Origin: Eubacteriales bacterium
GTDB lineage: Bacteria > Bacillota > Clostridia > Lachnospirales > Lachnospiraceae
NCBI GenBank assembly: GCA_030526265.1
Contig: JAUNDE010000015.1
Location: forward strand, 1-45,665
Direction: 5' to 3'
Length of the DNA: 45,665 bases
Shown here: positions 34,098-42,699 of the stretch, in pieces
How positions within the stretch are numbered: position 1 is the stretch's first letter
Layout: each line of letters starts with the position of its first letter
Position numbers and translations under genes: made by a program
The notes under the pieces: generated by a model
The model's input: the letters and a program-made list of their open reading frames with translations, nothing else
What the model was told of the DNA's origin: nothing
Databases searched by the model: none

Positions 34098-34112
34098 TTC
34101 ACAGAGATTTTC
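34076..34112 (-). terminator. Intrinsic terminator of the small RNA upstream of greA
   Basis: AAAATCTCTGTGA (34082-34094) pairs with TCACAGAGATTTT (34100-34112); on the minus strand the hairpin ends in ATTTTTTTATG. Confidence 0.88.
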
Positions 34113-34299
34113 TATATCATGCAGTATCACCCCGGCTAATCCTGACGAACAGGGACAATCGAACACTTCAAGCCGGTCTACTGCATCCAGGAGGAAGTTA
34201 AGACCCGTTGAACCGCTCTAAGTGTCATTGGTATACGTGTGCGTGTAGGTGTCTGCAAAAATATCATATGATTTACGATTACCTGATAAAAGGTGTATC
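34076..34299 (-). ncRNA. Candidate ~220-nt structured small RNA upstream of greA
   Basis: A strong promoter (TTGACG 34334-34329, 17-bp spacer, TATACT 34311-34306) and a strong terminator (34082-34112) bound a stretch with no credible reading frame. The RNA can fold into a rod: ACACTT/AAGTGT, TTCAA/TTGAA and GGTCT/AGACC (34201-34228 with 34160-34180). The apical loop contains UUCCUCCU (34196-34189), complementary to Shine-Dalgarno sequences. An alternative long helix pairs GCAGTA and CCGGCT with AGCCGG and TACTGC. I do not recognise a known class; 6S RNA was considered but the bubble signature was not evident. It could instead be a regulatory leader. Confidence 0.6.
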
Positions 34300-34305
34300 A
34301 ATTTC

Positions 34306-34334
34306 AGTATACACAGTTTGTCTGTATACGTCAA
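34306..34334 (-). promoter_or_regulatory. Promoter of the candidate small RNA
   Basis: TTGACG, 17 bp, TATACT: near-consensus sigma-A promoter with no coding start behind it for over 260 bp. Confidence 0.8.
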
Positions 34335-34498
34335 GCAAAATGCATTGTATATCTGTGCAATTCTTATATATGTGTATAGTAAAATAAGGTATATCAAAAA
34401 ACCGCACAGAATTGTGCATCCAGACGCATCAGCGAATGATTATTACTTCGCATAATATATTCTACCACACCAAATATAAAAAAGAGAGGGTGATTTTC
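34335..34498. other. AT-rich divergent region before the XRE gene
   Basis: About 160 bp with several TATA-rich stretches (TATATATGTGTATAGT near 34366-34381). It should hold the XRE promoter, but no single -35/-10 pair stands out. No RNA or protein gene seen. Confidence 0.4.
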
Positions 34499-34807
34499 GT
34501 GGAAAGAGATGATTTTGCAAGACGACTGTCCAGCCTTCGGGAATCCAAAGGTGTCTCTGCACGTGAAATGAGTTTGTCTATGGGACAAAGTCCAAACTAC
34601 ATCAACGGTTTAGAAAATCAGAAGAATTTCCCATCGATGAAACATTTCTTCGATATCTGCGAATATCTTGAGATCACGCCTGGACAGTTCTTTGATTTTC
34701 AGGTCAGCAATCCTCTTAAGACTGCTGAACTTATCGAAGTTACAAAAGGATTGAATACGGACAGTATAAACATGCTGATCAATATAGCAAAACAATTCAA
34801 AAAATAA
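34499..34807 (+). CDS. XRE-family helix-turn-helix regulator
   Basis: The best start is GTG at 34499, preceded by AGAGAGGGTG; this gives 102 residues beginning VERDDFARRLSSLRESKGVS. The Cro/C1 helix-turn-helix covers about residues 7-60 (SAREMSLSMGQSPNYINGLE). A short helical tail follows (SINMLINIAKQFKK). A longer frame from 34412 begins in an AT-rich non-coding stretch. It stands alone on plus, ended by a convergent terminator, divergent from the small RNA. Targets unknown. Confidence 0.85.
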   Translation: MERDDFARRLSSLRESKGVSAREMSLSMGQSPNYINGLENQKNFPSMKHFFDICEYLEITPGQFFDFQVSNPLKTAELIEVTKGLNTDSINMLINIAKQFKK

Positions 34808-34810
34808 TGT

Positions 34811-34865
34811 AAAAGGGCATTCCCGGATCACCATACATGAATGATCAGAGGATGCCCCTTTTTTC
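34811..34865. terminator. Bidirectional terminator between the XRE gene and the ABC permease
   Basis: AAGGGCATTCC (34813-34823) pairs with GGATGCCCCTT (34850-34860), with TTTTTT on plus and a shorter T-rich run on minus. Confidence 0.8.
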
Positions 34866-34871
34866 AGCTCT

Positions 34872-36278
34872 TTATTCTGTTTTTATCGCTGCCAGAGGAC
34901 TCAGCCGCATCGCGCGCAGTGCCGGAAAATAGCCCGCCACTGTTCCCACGAACATGGCAAATCCCATCGCTGCCAGCACGAGCCATACCGGAATGCAGGA
35001 AATATCCCCTTCGATCCCCATCGCCGCTCCGTGACCGGTCAGCATATTGATCACTGCTGACAGGCAAAAACTCAGGATCATACCCGCAAAACCTCCGATC
35101 AGTCCGATAAACGCCGCTTCCAGAAGAAACATCTGCTTAATATTTTTCAGGCTGCAGCCGAGCACCTTCATGATTCCGATCTCCTTTGTCCGTTCATAGA
35201 TGGACATCATCATCGTATTTGCAATGCCGATTGCGGCGACGAGGAGAGATACTGCTCCGATTCCGCCAAGGACTGCCTGGATCATTGCCATCTGTTTTTT
35301 TGCACTCTCCATATATTCCGCATTTGTACTTGCATTATAACCCATACTGCGGATTTCCGATACGATCTGATCGACCATATCCTTGTCATCTATCTTCAGA
35401 TCCACTGATGTATAAGAGAAATCCTTATATGGCTTGCCTTTTTCCGTCGTTGGCTGTCCCGGGATCACTCTGCCGCTGAATTCCTTTTTCAAAACCTGCT
35501 TCAGTGTATCCAGATCACAGTAGACGTTATAATATCCTGTTTTCCATGTATCCACATCGCCTGATACAACACCGCATGACCTCACCGCATGTTTCTGCAC
35601 TTTCCCCGCATTGCTCTGAGACCCTTCTGCGTCTTCCTGATCACCAAAAGAAGGGGCTTCTTTTGAAGCGTAGTAACCATCCTGATCAAGGATCAGAAAC
35701 ATCGAATCTTTTTTCAGATCAATGTCCGGCACTTCTCCTGTTTCGTAATATCCCTTCCCACTCCCTTTCTCGTAGAAATTAGTAAGGATTCCATTTCCGT
35801 ACACAAGCTCAAGATTCCCGGCTCCGGGCTCAGGATATCTTCCTCCCTCTATAAGATCAAGGTGGAGGGCTTCCATCCCTTCCGGGGGAAGTGCAACAAG
35901 CTCAGCCCATCCTTCATATCCACCCTTCAGCAGCATGACCGACATCTCATACTTCGGTATCACACTCTCCACATGTTCCATTTTAGAAAGTTCCTGAACC
36001 GCTGAATCCGTCAGCCTTTTATCCGATTCTTCTTCTGACTCATTGCCATGATAGATCATGCTGCTGCCGGAAGAAGCACCGGTCACAAAGACTGTGTTCA
36101 ATCCTCCGTTCATCTCAACCTGCTTCATCATGGACGCTTCAAGTCCCAGCCCGAGAGAGATCATTACGACAATGGATGTCGTTCCGATCATCACTCCCAG
36201 AACAGTGAGGAACGTACGGAGCTTTCTTCGCTTTAAGTTATTGCTGCTCATCCTCAGAAGATCCATCCAGTTCATCAA
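34872..36278 (-). CDS. MacB/FtsX-type ABC transporter permease
   Basis: The 468-residue protein has one membrane helix at about 20-45 (FLTVLGVMIGTTSIVVMISL), a large extracytoplasmic domain (about 50-340), and three helices at the C-terminus (IGAVSLLVAAIGIANTMMMS with ERTKEIGIMKVLG after it; LLEAAFIGLIGGFAGMILSF; GFAMFVGTVAGYFPALRAMR). This is the type VII (mechanotransmission) ABC layout. Its start overlaps the CARDB-like gene by 41 bases. With the ATPase upstream it forms a three-gene unit. Such systems export peptides or act on envelope proteins; cargo unknown. Confidence 0.9.
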   Translation of the reverse strand: MMNWMDLLRMSSNNLKRRKLRTFLTVLGVMIGTTSIVVMISLGLGLEASMMKQVEMNGGLNTVFVTGASSGSSMIYHGNESEEESDKRLTDSAVQELSKMEHVESVIPKYEMSVMLLKGGYEGWAELVALPPEGMEALHLDLIEGGRYPEPGAGNLELVYGNGILTNFYEKGSGKGYYETGEVPDIDLKKDSMFLILDQDGYYASKEAPSFGDQEDAEGSQSNAGKVQKHAVRSCGVVSGDVDTWKTGYYNVYCDLDTLKQVLKKEFSGRVIPGQPTTEKGKPYKDFSYTSVDLKIDDKDMVDQIVSEIRSMGYNASTNAEYMESAKKQMAMIQAVLGGIGAVSLLVAAIGIANTMMMSIYERTKEIGIMKVLGCSLKNIKQMFLLEAAFIGLIGGFAGMILSFCLSAVINMLTGHGAAMGIEGDISCIPVWLVLAAMGFAMFVGTVAGYFPALRAMRLSPLAAIKTE

Positions 36279-37746
36279 GCAACTCCTCCTCTTCCTCTGC
36301 TAATTTACGTGCGCTCCTTTTCTTCATCGCTATCACAGCGATCACAATTCCAGCCACCACAAGAACTGCGACAATAACAGGAATCACCGGAAGTTTCATT
36401 CCCTCCGTTTTTTCTTCATTCACCTCTGTCATCATCACATCTTCAGAAGCTTCGTTCACCGGAAGCTGAAAACGTTCCTCTGTTACAGACAGTGTTCCTG
36501 CTTCATCCTCGTATGAAAGCGTCATCTTCACCGTACTGTCTCCGGCGGAAACCTTTTTCCCCTCCAGCATCACATCGATTGCGGTGCTGCTTCCAGGCTC
36601 CAGATTGCCAAGAAATGTCTCCTCTTTTTCAATGTGCGCTCCCTCGAAAACTGCTTTCACATTGTACAGTTTGATTCTTCCCAGATTGTAAAGATTGCAA
36701 GACACATTCGCTTCTTCTCCCACCTCAATACTCTCCGGAGTAATTTCAAATTCACTGAATTCAAATCTGGCATTCTGTTTCACAGGAATAGACAGACTCG
36801 CCTCTGCATCGATCTGATTTGCCTGACTGTCTTCATATTTCATCGTAAGGTTGATCCCGTAAGGTTTCTGTACAAGGTCAGCCTTCGCATTCAGCTTCAT
36901 GGAAATATCCGCAGTTCCATTTGCCTTGATTCCTTCCAGATAAATGGAGTTTGATCCGGAAGTCGAAAGAAATGCCGGTGCCGTTGTCTGCTCATCTGAA
37001 CCTTCAGCAGGTGCCTGCAATTCAAAAAGCATATTGCTGACCCTTGTTGTTTTGGATGTATTCTTCAGGTGGATCGTCAAGGTAAAGTCGCTTCCCGCCT
37101 TTACCTCTGCCGGATTTGTCGAAAATCCGGTTACGATCACTCTTGGCAGAGAACTGTTGCCGGAAGAACCACCACTGTATGCTGCCGCTCCATTATCAAA
37201 TCCACCGGCATCAGCCATACTCTCTGATGTACCCGAACTGCCGACATTTTGTTTTTCCTCCGTTTTATTATCATTTTTTTCCTCCGGCTTCGCTGTCGTA
37301 TTAACATAGAAAGAGCGTTCATCTACAACGACCTGCTGCCCGTTTTCATCCTCCGCTGTAATCTCGAATGTCAGCAAATATCGCTTGTCACCTGCATTAT
37401 CCCGCTCTGTGAAGGCAAAGCTGACACTTCCCTTTTCTCCGGCTTTCAGAAGATCCAGTGATGCCTCATAGCTCTGATACTCCGTCTTAAACGGCCATTC
37501 TGCACCCTGTTCTTTAAGCTTTGGCGATACTTTGATATTCTTAAGATCCACCTCGCCTGTATTTGTAATATTCAGCACAAAGTTCTGCTCTTTCTGATAT
37601 TGATAGGTGATCACCTTATTATCCGGCGTCTCCACACGAAGTGCCGGAGACGCTGCCAGCACCGGGATCATCTCGACAATTCCAGACAAAAGCGCTGCAA
37701 TACATATTCCTGCCACCCATTTACTGATTTTTTTTATTTGTTTCAT
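36238..37746 (-). CDS. Membrane-anchored CARDB/NEW3-like protein of the ABC unit
   Basis: From the ATG at 37746 (9 bases after GGGGAGG; another ATG lies 6 bases before) the protein has 502 residues. It has a signal peptide (WVAGICIAALLSGIVEMIPV then LAAS), two to three beta-sandwich repeats of CARDB/NEW3 (COG1361) type (for example FVLNITNTGEVDLKNIKV; DFTLTIHLKNTSKTTRVSNM; NVSCNLYNLGRIKLYNVKAV), a Gly/Ser/Asn linker near 180-200, a C-terminal membrane helix (VIPVIVAVLVVAGIVIAVIA) and an acidic tail. It lies between ATPase and permease and overlaps both neighbours. It probably presents or shields the substrate outside the cell; role inferred. Confidence 0.82.
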   Translation of the reverse strand: MKQIKKISKWVAGICIAALLSGIVEMIPVLAASPALRVETPDNKVITYQYQKEQNFVLNITNTGEVDLKNIKVSPKLKEQGAEWPFKTEYQSYEASLDLLKAGEKGSVSFAFTERDNAGDKRYLLTFEITAEDENGQQVVVDERSFYVNTTAKPEEKNDNKTEEKQNVGSSGTSESMADAGGFDNGAAAYSGGSSGNSSLPRVIVTGFSTNPAEVKAGSDFTLTIHLKNTSKTTRVSNMLFELQAPAEGSDEQTTAPAFLSTSGSNSIYLEGIKANGTADISMKLNAKADLVQKPYGINLTMKYEDSQANQIDAEASLSIPVKQNARFEFSEFEITPESIEVGEEANVSCNLYNLGRIKLYNVKAVFEGAHIEKEETFLGNLEPGSSTAIDVMLEGKKVSAGDSTVKMTLSYEDEAGTLSVTEERFQLPVNEASEDVMMTEVNEEKTEGMKLPVIPVIVAVLVVAGIVIAVIAMKKRSARKLAEEEEELLDELDGSSEDEQQ

Positions 37747-38485
37747 TTTCATCTTCCTCCCCATCTTCTCTCTGTACAATTCCTTTCAGTTTCTGTTCGC
37801 GCCTGTCTTCAATCCTTACAATTTTACCGTCAATGATATGAAACACTCTGTCTGCATAGGATGCCAGATGATTATCATGCGTCACCATCACGAGTGTCAT
37901 ATTCTGTTCCCTTACGATCTGCTTCATCAGCTGCATGACTTCTTCCGATGTATGAGAATCCAGGTTACCGGTTGGTTCATCTGCAAATATAATATCCGGT
38001 TCCACCACCAGTGCTCTTGCCACGCCTACTCTCTGCTGCTGACCGCCGGACATCTGAGTCGGCAGATGTTTCGCATGCTTCTCCAGCTTAACAAGCTTCA
38101 GCATTTTCTCTGCTTTTTCCATCCGCTTTGCCTTTTGCATACCCTGAAAGCTTAACGGAAGCGCAATATTTTCCAGTGCATTCATCGTCCCAAGCAAATG
38201 AAAGGACTGAAAAACGAATCCCACATGCTCCCGCCTGAATGTCACAAGCTGTTCCTCGCTCAGCTTTTCAATATGTTGTCCGCTGATCACAATCTCTCCC
38301 CTGGTGGGTCTTTCCAGACCTGCCAGCATATTCAAAAGTGTTGATTTCCCCGAACCGGAAGTCCCTACAATGGCACAGAACTCCCCTTCATATATCGTAA
38401 AATCCACACCATCCAACGCCCGAACAGCTTCCTCTCCCAGACGGTACAGCTTATACAGGTTCTTTACCTCGATTACTTTCTTCAT
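37721..38485 (-). CDS. ABC transporter ATPase, MacB/LolD type
   Basis: The 254-residue protein has Walker A GTSGSGKST (41-49), signature SGGQQQRVGVARAL, Walker B IIFADEPTGNLD and a switch histidine in LVMVTHDNHLA. The basic/acidic tail past residue 225 is beyond the nucleotide-binding fold. It powers the permease encoded downstream. A AAAGGAGG ribosome site precedes the ATG. The three genes are ATPase, accessory protein, permease, all overlapping. Confidence 0.93.
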   Translation of the reverse strand: MKKVIEVKNLYKLYRLGEEAVRALDGVDFTIYEGEFCAIVGTSGSGKSTLLNMLAGLERPTRGEIVISGQHIEKLSEEQLVTFRREHVGFVFQSFHLLGTMNALENIALPLSFQGMQKAKRMEKAEKMLKLVKLEKHAKHLPTQMSGGQQQRVGVARALVVEPDIIFADEPTGNLDSHTSEEVMQLMKQIVREQNMTLVMVTHDNHLASYADRVFHIIDGKIVRIEDRREQKLKGIVQREDGEEDENETNKKNQ

Positions 38486-38527
38486 GGCAGCCTCCTTTCA
38501 TCTACAGTGTATTTTATAAAACGAAAG

Positions 38528-38576
38528 AAAAGAGGCAGTAATCATTAAGATTGTCTTAATAATCACTGCCTCTTTT
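38528..38576. terminator. Terminator after the MFS transporter gene
   Basis: AAAAGAGGCAGT (38528-38539) pairs with ACTGCCTCTTTT (38565-38576), plus an inner ATTAAGA/TCTTAAT helix. On minus it ends the MFS transcript just before the ABC unit starts. Confidence 0.85.
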
Positions 38577-38614
38577 ATTCATATCAGTTTTCTTTCTGAA
38601 AATATTCCTGCTTA

Positions 38615-39808
38615 TTACGAAAACAAACGTGTCACTTTATTCATGATCAGCAGCACCAAAAGCACGGCTGCGTAGAACACAAAACACGTAACCATCGCAT
38701 CATGGATCCGGTCAATTCCACTCAGGAAAACCGGTGTCAGCGATGCTCCAAGATTACAGCCAACAAGCGTTGCTGCATTGACGGTGTCAAGTGCTCCCTT
38801 CGGGGCACACTCTGAAACAAAATGGAATCCATAAGAAAGGATTGACGGAAGAAAGAATCCGCACAATACTGCTCCTGCTGCAATCATCACAAGATTTGCA
38901 CACGCTGCGATCATGCAAAGTCCTGCCACAACCATTGCAAAGAAAAACGTCAGTGCATGCCGCTTCAGAAAGTCCATCATTTTCCCAAATACCATGCCTC
39001 CCCCAAATCCGGCTATGATCGAAAGTGTAAGAACCGTTGCGCTGTCAGATGCACTTCCAAAATTCATGTCCACGATCAGATTCGGCACACGAAGAGAGAT
39101 CACTGTCGTTGTAGATACCGCCAGACCGTTCAGAAAGACAAAGCAAAGTACCTTTTTCCATTCTTTTGCAGATATTTTGTTAGCAGAAGCTGCACTCGCT
39201 TCCTCTGTGCCAGAATCGACTGCATCAACAGAAGGATGATTTCCATCAATCTGTTCATCACGGACAAATGCCAGATATGTAATCAAAATAAAGAATGCTG
39301 CAACATAGACAAGAAATGCACGATTCCACCCTGACACGAGAAGTAGGCCTGCGATATATGTCATTGCAGCCTGTCCCAGACCTTCCATAGACAATCGGAT
39401 TCCCATAAGTTTGACCTTCTGTCTGCCATCAAACCGTTCCCCGATCAGGCTCACTGCTCTCGTGTTGACAAGACCGATTCCTGCTCCGAGCAGCATACGT
39501 GAGATCATCACGATCGGAAATTCGGTCACAAAAACCGGGATCACGCCTGCGATACCGATCAGCACGAGTCCGGTGCAGATGATGATTTTCTCATGCACCA
39601 GCCTGCCGATGATCGGTGACATTGCAATCATAACCACCATTACCATCGATGGGATGGATACGAGCATTTCAACACTTGCTCTCCTGTAACCGCTGTAATA
39701 TTTCAACATATCCGGCAGGCATGCCGATACACTGAACGTTGATACAAGAATCAACGACAGTGACAGTATGCCGACCACTTCTCTTGTATTTTTCTTTTTT
39801 GAATTCAT
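38615..39808 (-). CDS. Major facilitator superfamily transporter
   Basis: The 397-residue protein has about 12 hydrophobic segments. The loop after helix 2 (SPIIGRLVHEKIIICTG) and LLGAGIGLVNTRAVSLIGERFDGR in helices 4-5 are MFS-like. The central cytoplasmic loop (EQIDGNHPSVDAVDSGTEEA) divides two six-helix halves. Drug/metabolite efflux is possible, but no substrate can be read from the sequence. It stands alone, divergent from nhaC. Confidence 0.88.
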   Translation of the reverse strand: MNSKKKNTREVVGILSLSLILVSTFSVSACLPDMLKYYSGYRRASVEMLVSIPSMVMVVMIAMSPIIGRLVHEKIIICTGLVLIGIAGVIPVFVTEFPIVMISRMLLGAGIGLVNTRAVSLIGERFDGRQKVKLMGIRLSMEGLGQAAMTYIAGLLLVSGWNRAFLVYVAAFFILITYLAFVRDEQIDGNHPSVDAVDSGTEEASAASANKISAKEWKKVLCFVFLNGLAVSTTTVISLRVPNLIVDMNFGSASDSATVLTLSIIAGFGGGMVFGKMMDFLKRHALTFFFAMVVAGLCMIAACANLVMIAAGAVLCGFFLPSILSYGFHFVSECAPKGALDTVNAATLVGCNLGASLTPVFLSGIDRIHDAMVTCFVFYAAVLLVLLIMNKVTRLFS

Positions 39809-39872
39809 TCTGTTTTTCTCTTCTCCTGCTCTTTTTTACATACTATTTTCTCTGTTTCATACTACTTTTTCT

Positions 39873-39901
39873 ATTATATATGAAACCTTTGCCTAATTCA
39901 A
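39873..39901 (-). promoter_or_regulatory. Promoter of the MFS transporter gene
   Basis: TTGAAT (39901-39896), 17-bp spacer, TATAAT (39878-39873) on minus. Confidence 0.8.
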
Positions 39902-39966
39902 AATCTATTTCTTCTGATCCTGTAAAATGCAGCTCATAGAGCTTGTAAAATACGATTCGCTCCGCC

Positions 39967-39995
39967 TTGTCTTTATTATATCATTTTAGTATAAT
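39967..39995 (+). promoter_or_regulatory. Promoter of nhaC
   Basis: TTGTCT (39967-39972), 17-bp spacer, TATAAT (39990-39995). The predicted transcript start near 40002 rules out coding starts upstream and supports the TTG start at 40036. Confidence 0.8.
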
Positions 39996-40035
39996 ATATA
40001 TGATTATATCACTTTATCAGTTAGGAGGTTTTCAT

Positions 40036-41460
40036 TTGAAACCAACGAAAGAAAAACAACCCAGACAACCGAAAACAGTTCATGCGCTGATTGTGTTTGC
40101 TGTTTTAATCTTTTGTATGGCGATCGGAATCATCAAATATGATGCCGGTGTTCACATCTCCATGTTTATCGGAGTGTGTGCAGCAGCAGCCATGGCATTA
40201 TACCTTGGATTCAGCTGGAAATTCATCGAAGATGCAATGCGTGAAGGCATATTGAATGCTCTTCAGGCAGTGATCATACTCATGATCGTCGGAATCCTTG
40301 TCGGAATATGGATCTTAAGCGGTGTCGTTCCAACCATGATCTATTACGGAATGAAATTACTGTCTCCAAGCATTTTCCTTGTCGCTTCGGTTCTGATCTG
40401 TTCGATCACCTCTCTTGCAACCGGTACCTCATGGGGTACGATGGGTACAATGGGACTCGCACTGATCGGTATTGCGACAGGCCTTGGAATCCCAACACCG
40501 GTGGCAGCAGGTGCAGTCATCTCAGGTGCTTACTTTGGAGACAAAATGTCGCCGCTCTCAGACACGACGAATCTAGCTCCTGCAATGGCCGGAACAGATA
40601 TTTTTACACATATCAAATTCATGATGCTCCCAACCGGTATCGCCTATGCGATCACACTCGCAATATTCGGCATACTCGGACTTCAATACGGACATGGTGG
40701 TTCTGTCGATATGAGTGCTGTTACCGCAATGAATGAAGGAATCACTTCGGTTTTCAATATTTCACCGGTACTCCTGCTCCCACCCGTCATCGTTATCGTT
40801 CTTGTAGCATGTAAAGTACCTGCGATTCCAGGAATCACGATCGGAATCTTTGCCGGAGCGATCCTTGGTTTTATCACTCAGCCGGGGATCAATTTCGGTG
40901 ACATTCTCGTCGCGGGAATGAACGGTTTCACATGCGAGTCAGGTGTAGAGACTCTGGACAACCTGCTCAGTACAGGCGGCATCGAAAATATGCTGTTTTC
41001 CGTTTCACTCACACTGATCGCGATGATGTTCGGCGGAATCATGGAAAAAACAGGTATGTTAAATGCAGTAGTAAGCAAGATCATCCATCTCGCAAAACGT
41101 CCTGCAACTCTTGTTCTCACAACTGAGATCACATGCATTCTCAGTAACATTACGATGCCGGAGCAGTATATCTCTGTTGTCGTTCCGGGTCGTATGTATG
41201 CGGATGCCTACCGGGAGATGAATCTTCATCCAAAGACATTATCCAATGCACTGGAAAGCGCCGGAACTGTTACTTCAGCATTGATCCCGTGGAATACATG
41301 CGGTGTATACATCTACGGTGTTCTTGGTGTATCGGCATTTGCGTACTTCCCGTATGCGATCTTTAATATCATAACACCGATCATCACGGTCATTCTGGCA
41401 TTTGCCGGAATCGCGATTGCAAAGCAGGACAGCACTGATCAGGCTGACAGAGCAGTTTAG
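40036..41460 (+). CDS. nhaC: Na+/H+ antiporter NhaC
   Basis: A TTG at 40036, 7 bases after TTAGGAGG, is taken as start (474 residues); the longer frame from 39967 begins on the -35 box of the promoter. The protein has about 11-12 membrane segments and the family core SLATGTSWGTMGTMGLALIG followed by GAYFGDKMSPLSDTTNLAPA. It exchanges sodium for protons at the cell membrane; related NhaC proteins also exchange organic acids. It is monocistronic. Confidence 0.92.
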   Translation: MKPTKEKQPRQPKTVHALIVFAVLIFCMAIGIIKYDAGVHISMFIGVCAAAAMALYLGFSWKFIEDAMREGILNALQAVIILMIVGILVGIWILSGVVPTMIYYGMKLLSPSIFLVASVLICSITSLATGTSWGTMGTMGLALIGIATGLGIPTPVAAGAVISGAYFGDKMSPLSDTTNLAPAMAGTDIFTHIKFMMLPTGIAYAITLAIFGILGLQYGHGGSVDMSAVTAMNEGITSVFNISPVLLLPPVIVIVLVACKVPAIPGITIGIFAGAILGFITQPGINFGDILVAGMNGFTCESGVETLDNLLSTGGIENMLFSVSLTLIAMMFGGIMEKTGMLNAVVSKIIHLAKRPATLVLTTEITCILSNITMPEQYISVVVPGRMYADAYREMNLHPKTLSNALESAGTVTSALIPWNTCGVYIYGVLGVSAFAYFPYAIFNIITPIITVILAFAGIAIAKQDSTDQADRAV

Positions 41461-41660
41461 CAAAAGAAGTGTAATGGTATAAATGATTATGATCTGAATA
41501 TTGTTTTTTATGCCTCTTTCATCAGTGGAAAACCAACCCGGACAGTGTGAATTTGCTGCAAGTCGATTGCTAATTTCTATATACAATCATTTTTCAGCAT
41601 ATTATAATGAAAGCAGAAATGATATGTACGAACAATTCAAATCAAGAAAGAGGTGTTATC

Positions 41661-42587
41661 ATGTTACATGAAGTAAAATTCCCATCTTTTAACGAGCGGG
41701 ATGAAGTCTACGGCTGGATCTACGTACCTGCCGCAAAGCCAAAGGGAATCGTTCAGATCATCCACGGATTCGGCGAACATTCCAGAAGATATCTGCATAT
41801 GATCGTAAAATTTCTGGATGCAGGATATATCGTGGCTGCCGACGACCATGTGGGTCACGGAAAAACTGCCCTGGAGAATGACACATGGGGAGACTGGGGA
41901 GACAAAGGCCCTCATACCATGATGGAAGACGAGCATACCCTGAAGGAACTGGTATGCGAAAAGTATCCGGATCTTCCATATTTTCTTTTCGGACACAGTA
42001 TGGGATCTTTTATCGTAAGAGATTATATTTCCAAATACGGCGACGAACTTTCCGGTGCTACGATCTGCGGAACGACAGGCGTGTTCCGGGGTGCGGCCGA
42101 TTGCATGAAAGCGCTTGAGAAAGCTGTTGCTGAAGGCAGAGGAAAAGAGTCTGATCCTGAACTTGTGGGCGGACTTCTTGGCTGGATGTGCGAACGCTGC
42201 GGTGATGTGACACTTGGAAATGAGTGGATCTGCAGCGATCCATACGTACAGCGCGATCATGCCGAAGACCCGTTTGACGCTTTCACCAGACCAACCAACA
42301 ACCAGTCCATCCTTTATTTCACACAGATGATGGAATTCATTCGCGGAACCGAATGGGCAGGAAAAGTTCCGACCACACTTCCGATCTATAATATCGCCGG
42401 CGATCAGGATCCTGTCGGCGAGTACGGCTTTGGTGTATGTCAGGTAACGAACTGGCTCGTCGAAACCGGGCACAGCGTGAAAACAAAACTTTATTCCGGA
42501 TATCGCCATGAAATACATAACTATGCAGATATCAAAGACGAGGTAGAAGAAGGAATTATTGCCTTCATGGATGGTATTGTAGAATAA
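41661..42587 (+). CDS. Alpha/beta hydrolase, monoacylglycerol-lipase-like
   Basis: From the ATG at 41661 (after AAGAGGTG) the protein has 308 residues. It has the oxyanion HGFGEHSRRY (35-44), nucleophile Ser113 in GHSMGS, acid Asp in IAGDQDPVG (about 259-267) and a final His in GYRHEIHNY (about 290-298). This is the lysophospholipase/monoglyceride lipase (COG2267) pattern; it would cleave short acyl esters in the cytoplasm. It is monocistronic with a weak TATAAT at about 41604-41609. Confidence 0.9.
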   Translation: MLHEVKFPSFNERDEVYGWIYVPAAKPKGIVQIIHGFGEHSRRYLHMIVKFLDAGYIVAADDHVGHGKTALENDTWGDWGDKGPHTMMEDEHTLKELVCEKYPDLPYFLFGHSMGSFIVRDYISKYGDELSGATICGTTGVFRGAADCMKALEKAVAEGRGKESDPELVGGLLGWMCERCGDVTLGNEWICSDPYVQRDHAEDPFDAFTRPTNNQSILYFTQMMEFIRGTEWAGKVPTTLPIYNIAGDQDPVGEYGFGVCQVTNWLVETGHSVKTKLYSGYRHEIHNYADIKDEVEEGIIAFMDGIVE

Positions 42588-42634
42588 ATAATTCCGCAAA
42601 CCGGATATATTCGATAACAAAAATTAAACACTTT

Positions 42635-42690
42635 AAAAATTGGCCCGAGGCAGCAGAACAATAAATTCTGTCGTCCCGGGCCGGATTTTT
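42635..42690. terminator. Bidirectional terminator between the hydrolase and the degraded ABC operon
   Basis: GGCCCG (42642-42647) pairs with CGGGCC (42677-42682), with an inner CAGAA/TTCTG helix, and T-runs on both strands. Confidence 0.88.
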
Positions 42691-42699
42691 GTCCATCAT

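Noticed and set aside
34100-34250. SRP RNA, 6S RNA or a known riboswitch
   Set aside because: The SRP GGAAGCAGC motif is absent, no clear 6S bubble is seen, and no aptamer signature of the classes I could recall fits. It is kept as an unclassified RNA.
41664-42620. 318-codon minus-strand frame opposite the alpha/beta hydrolase
   Set aside because: It is the antisense shadow of a gene with clear catalytic motifs, has no ribosome site and no recognisable domain.
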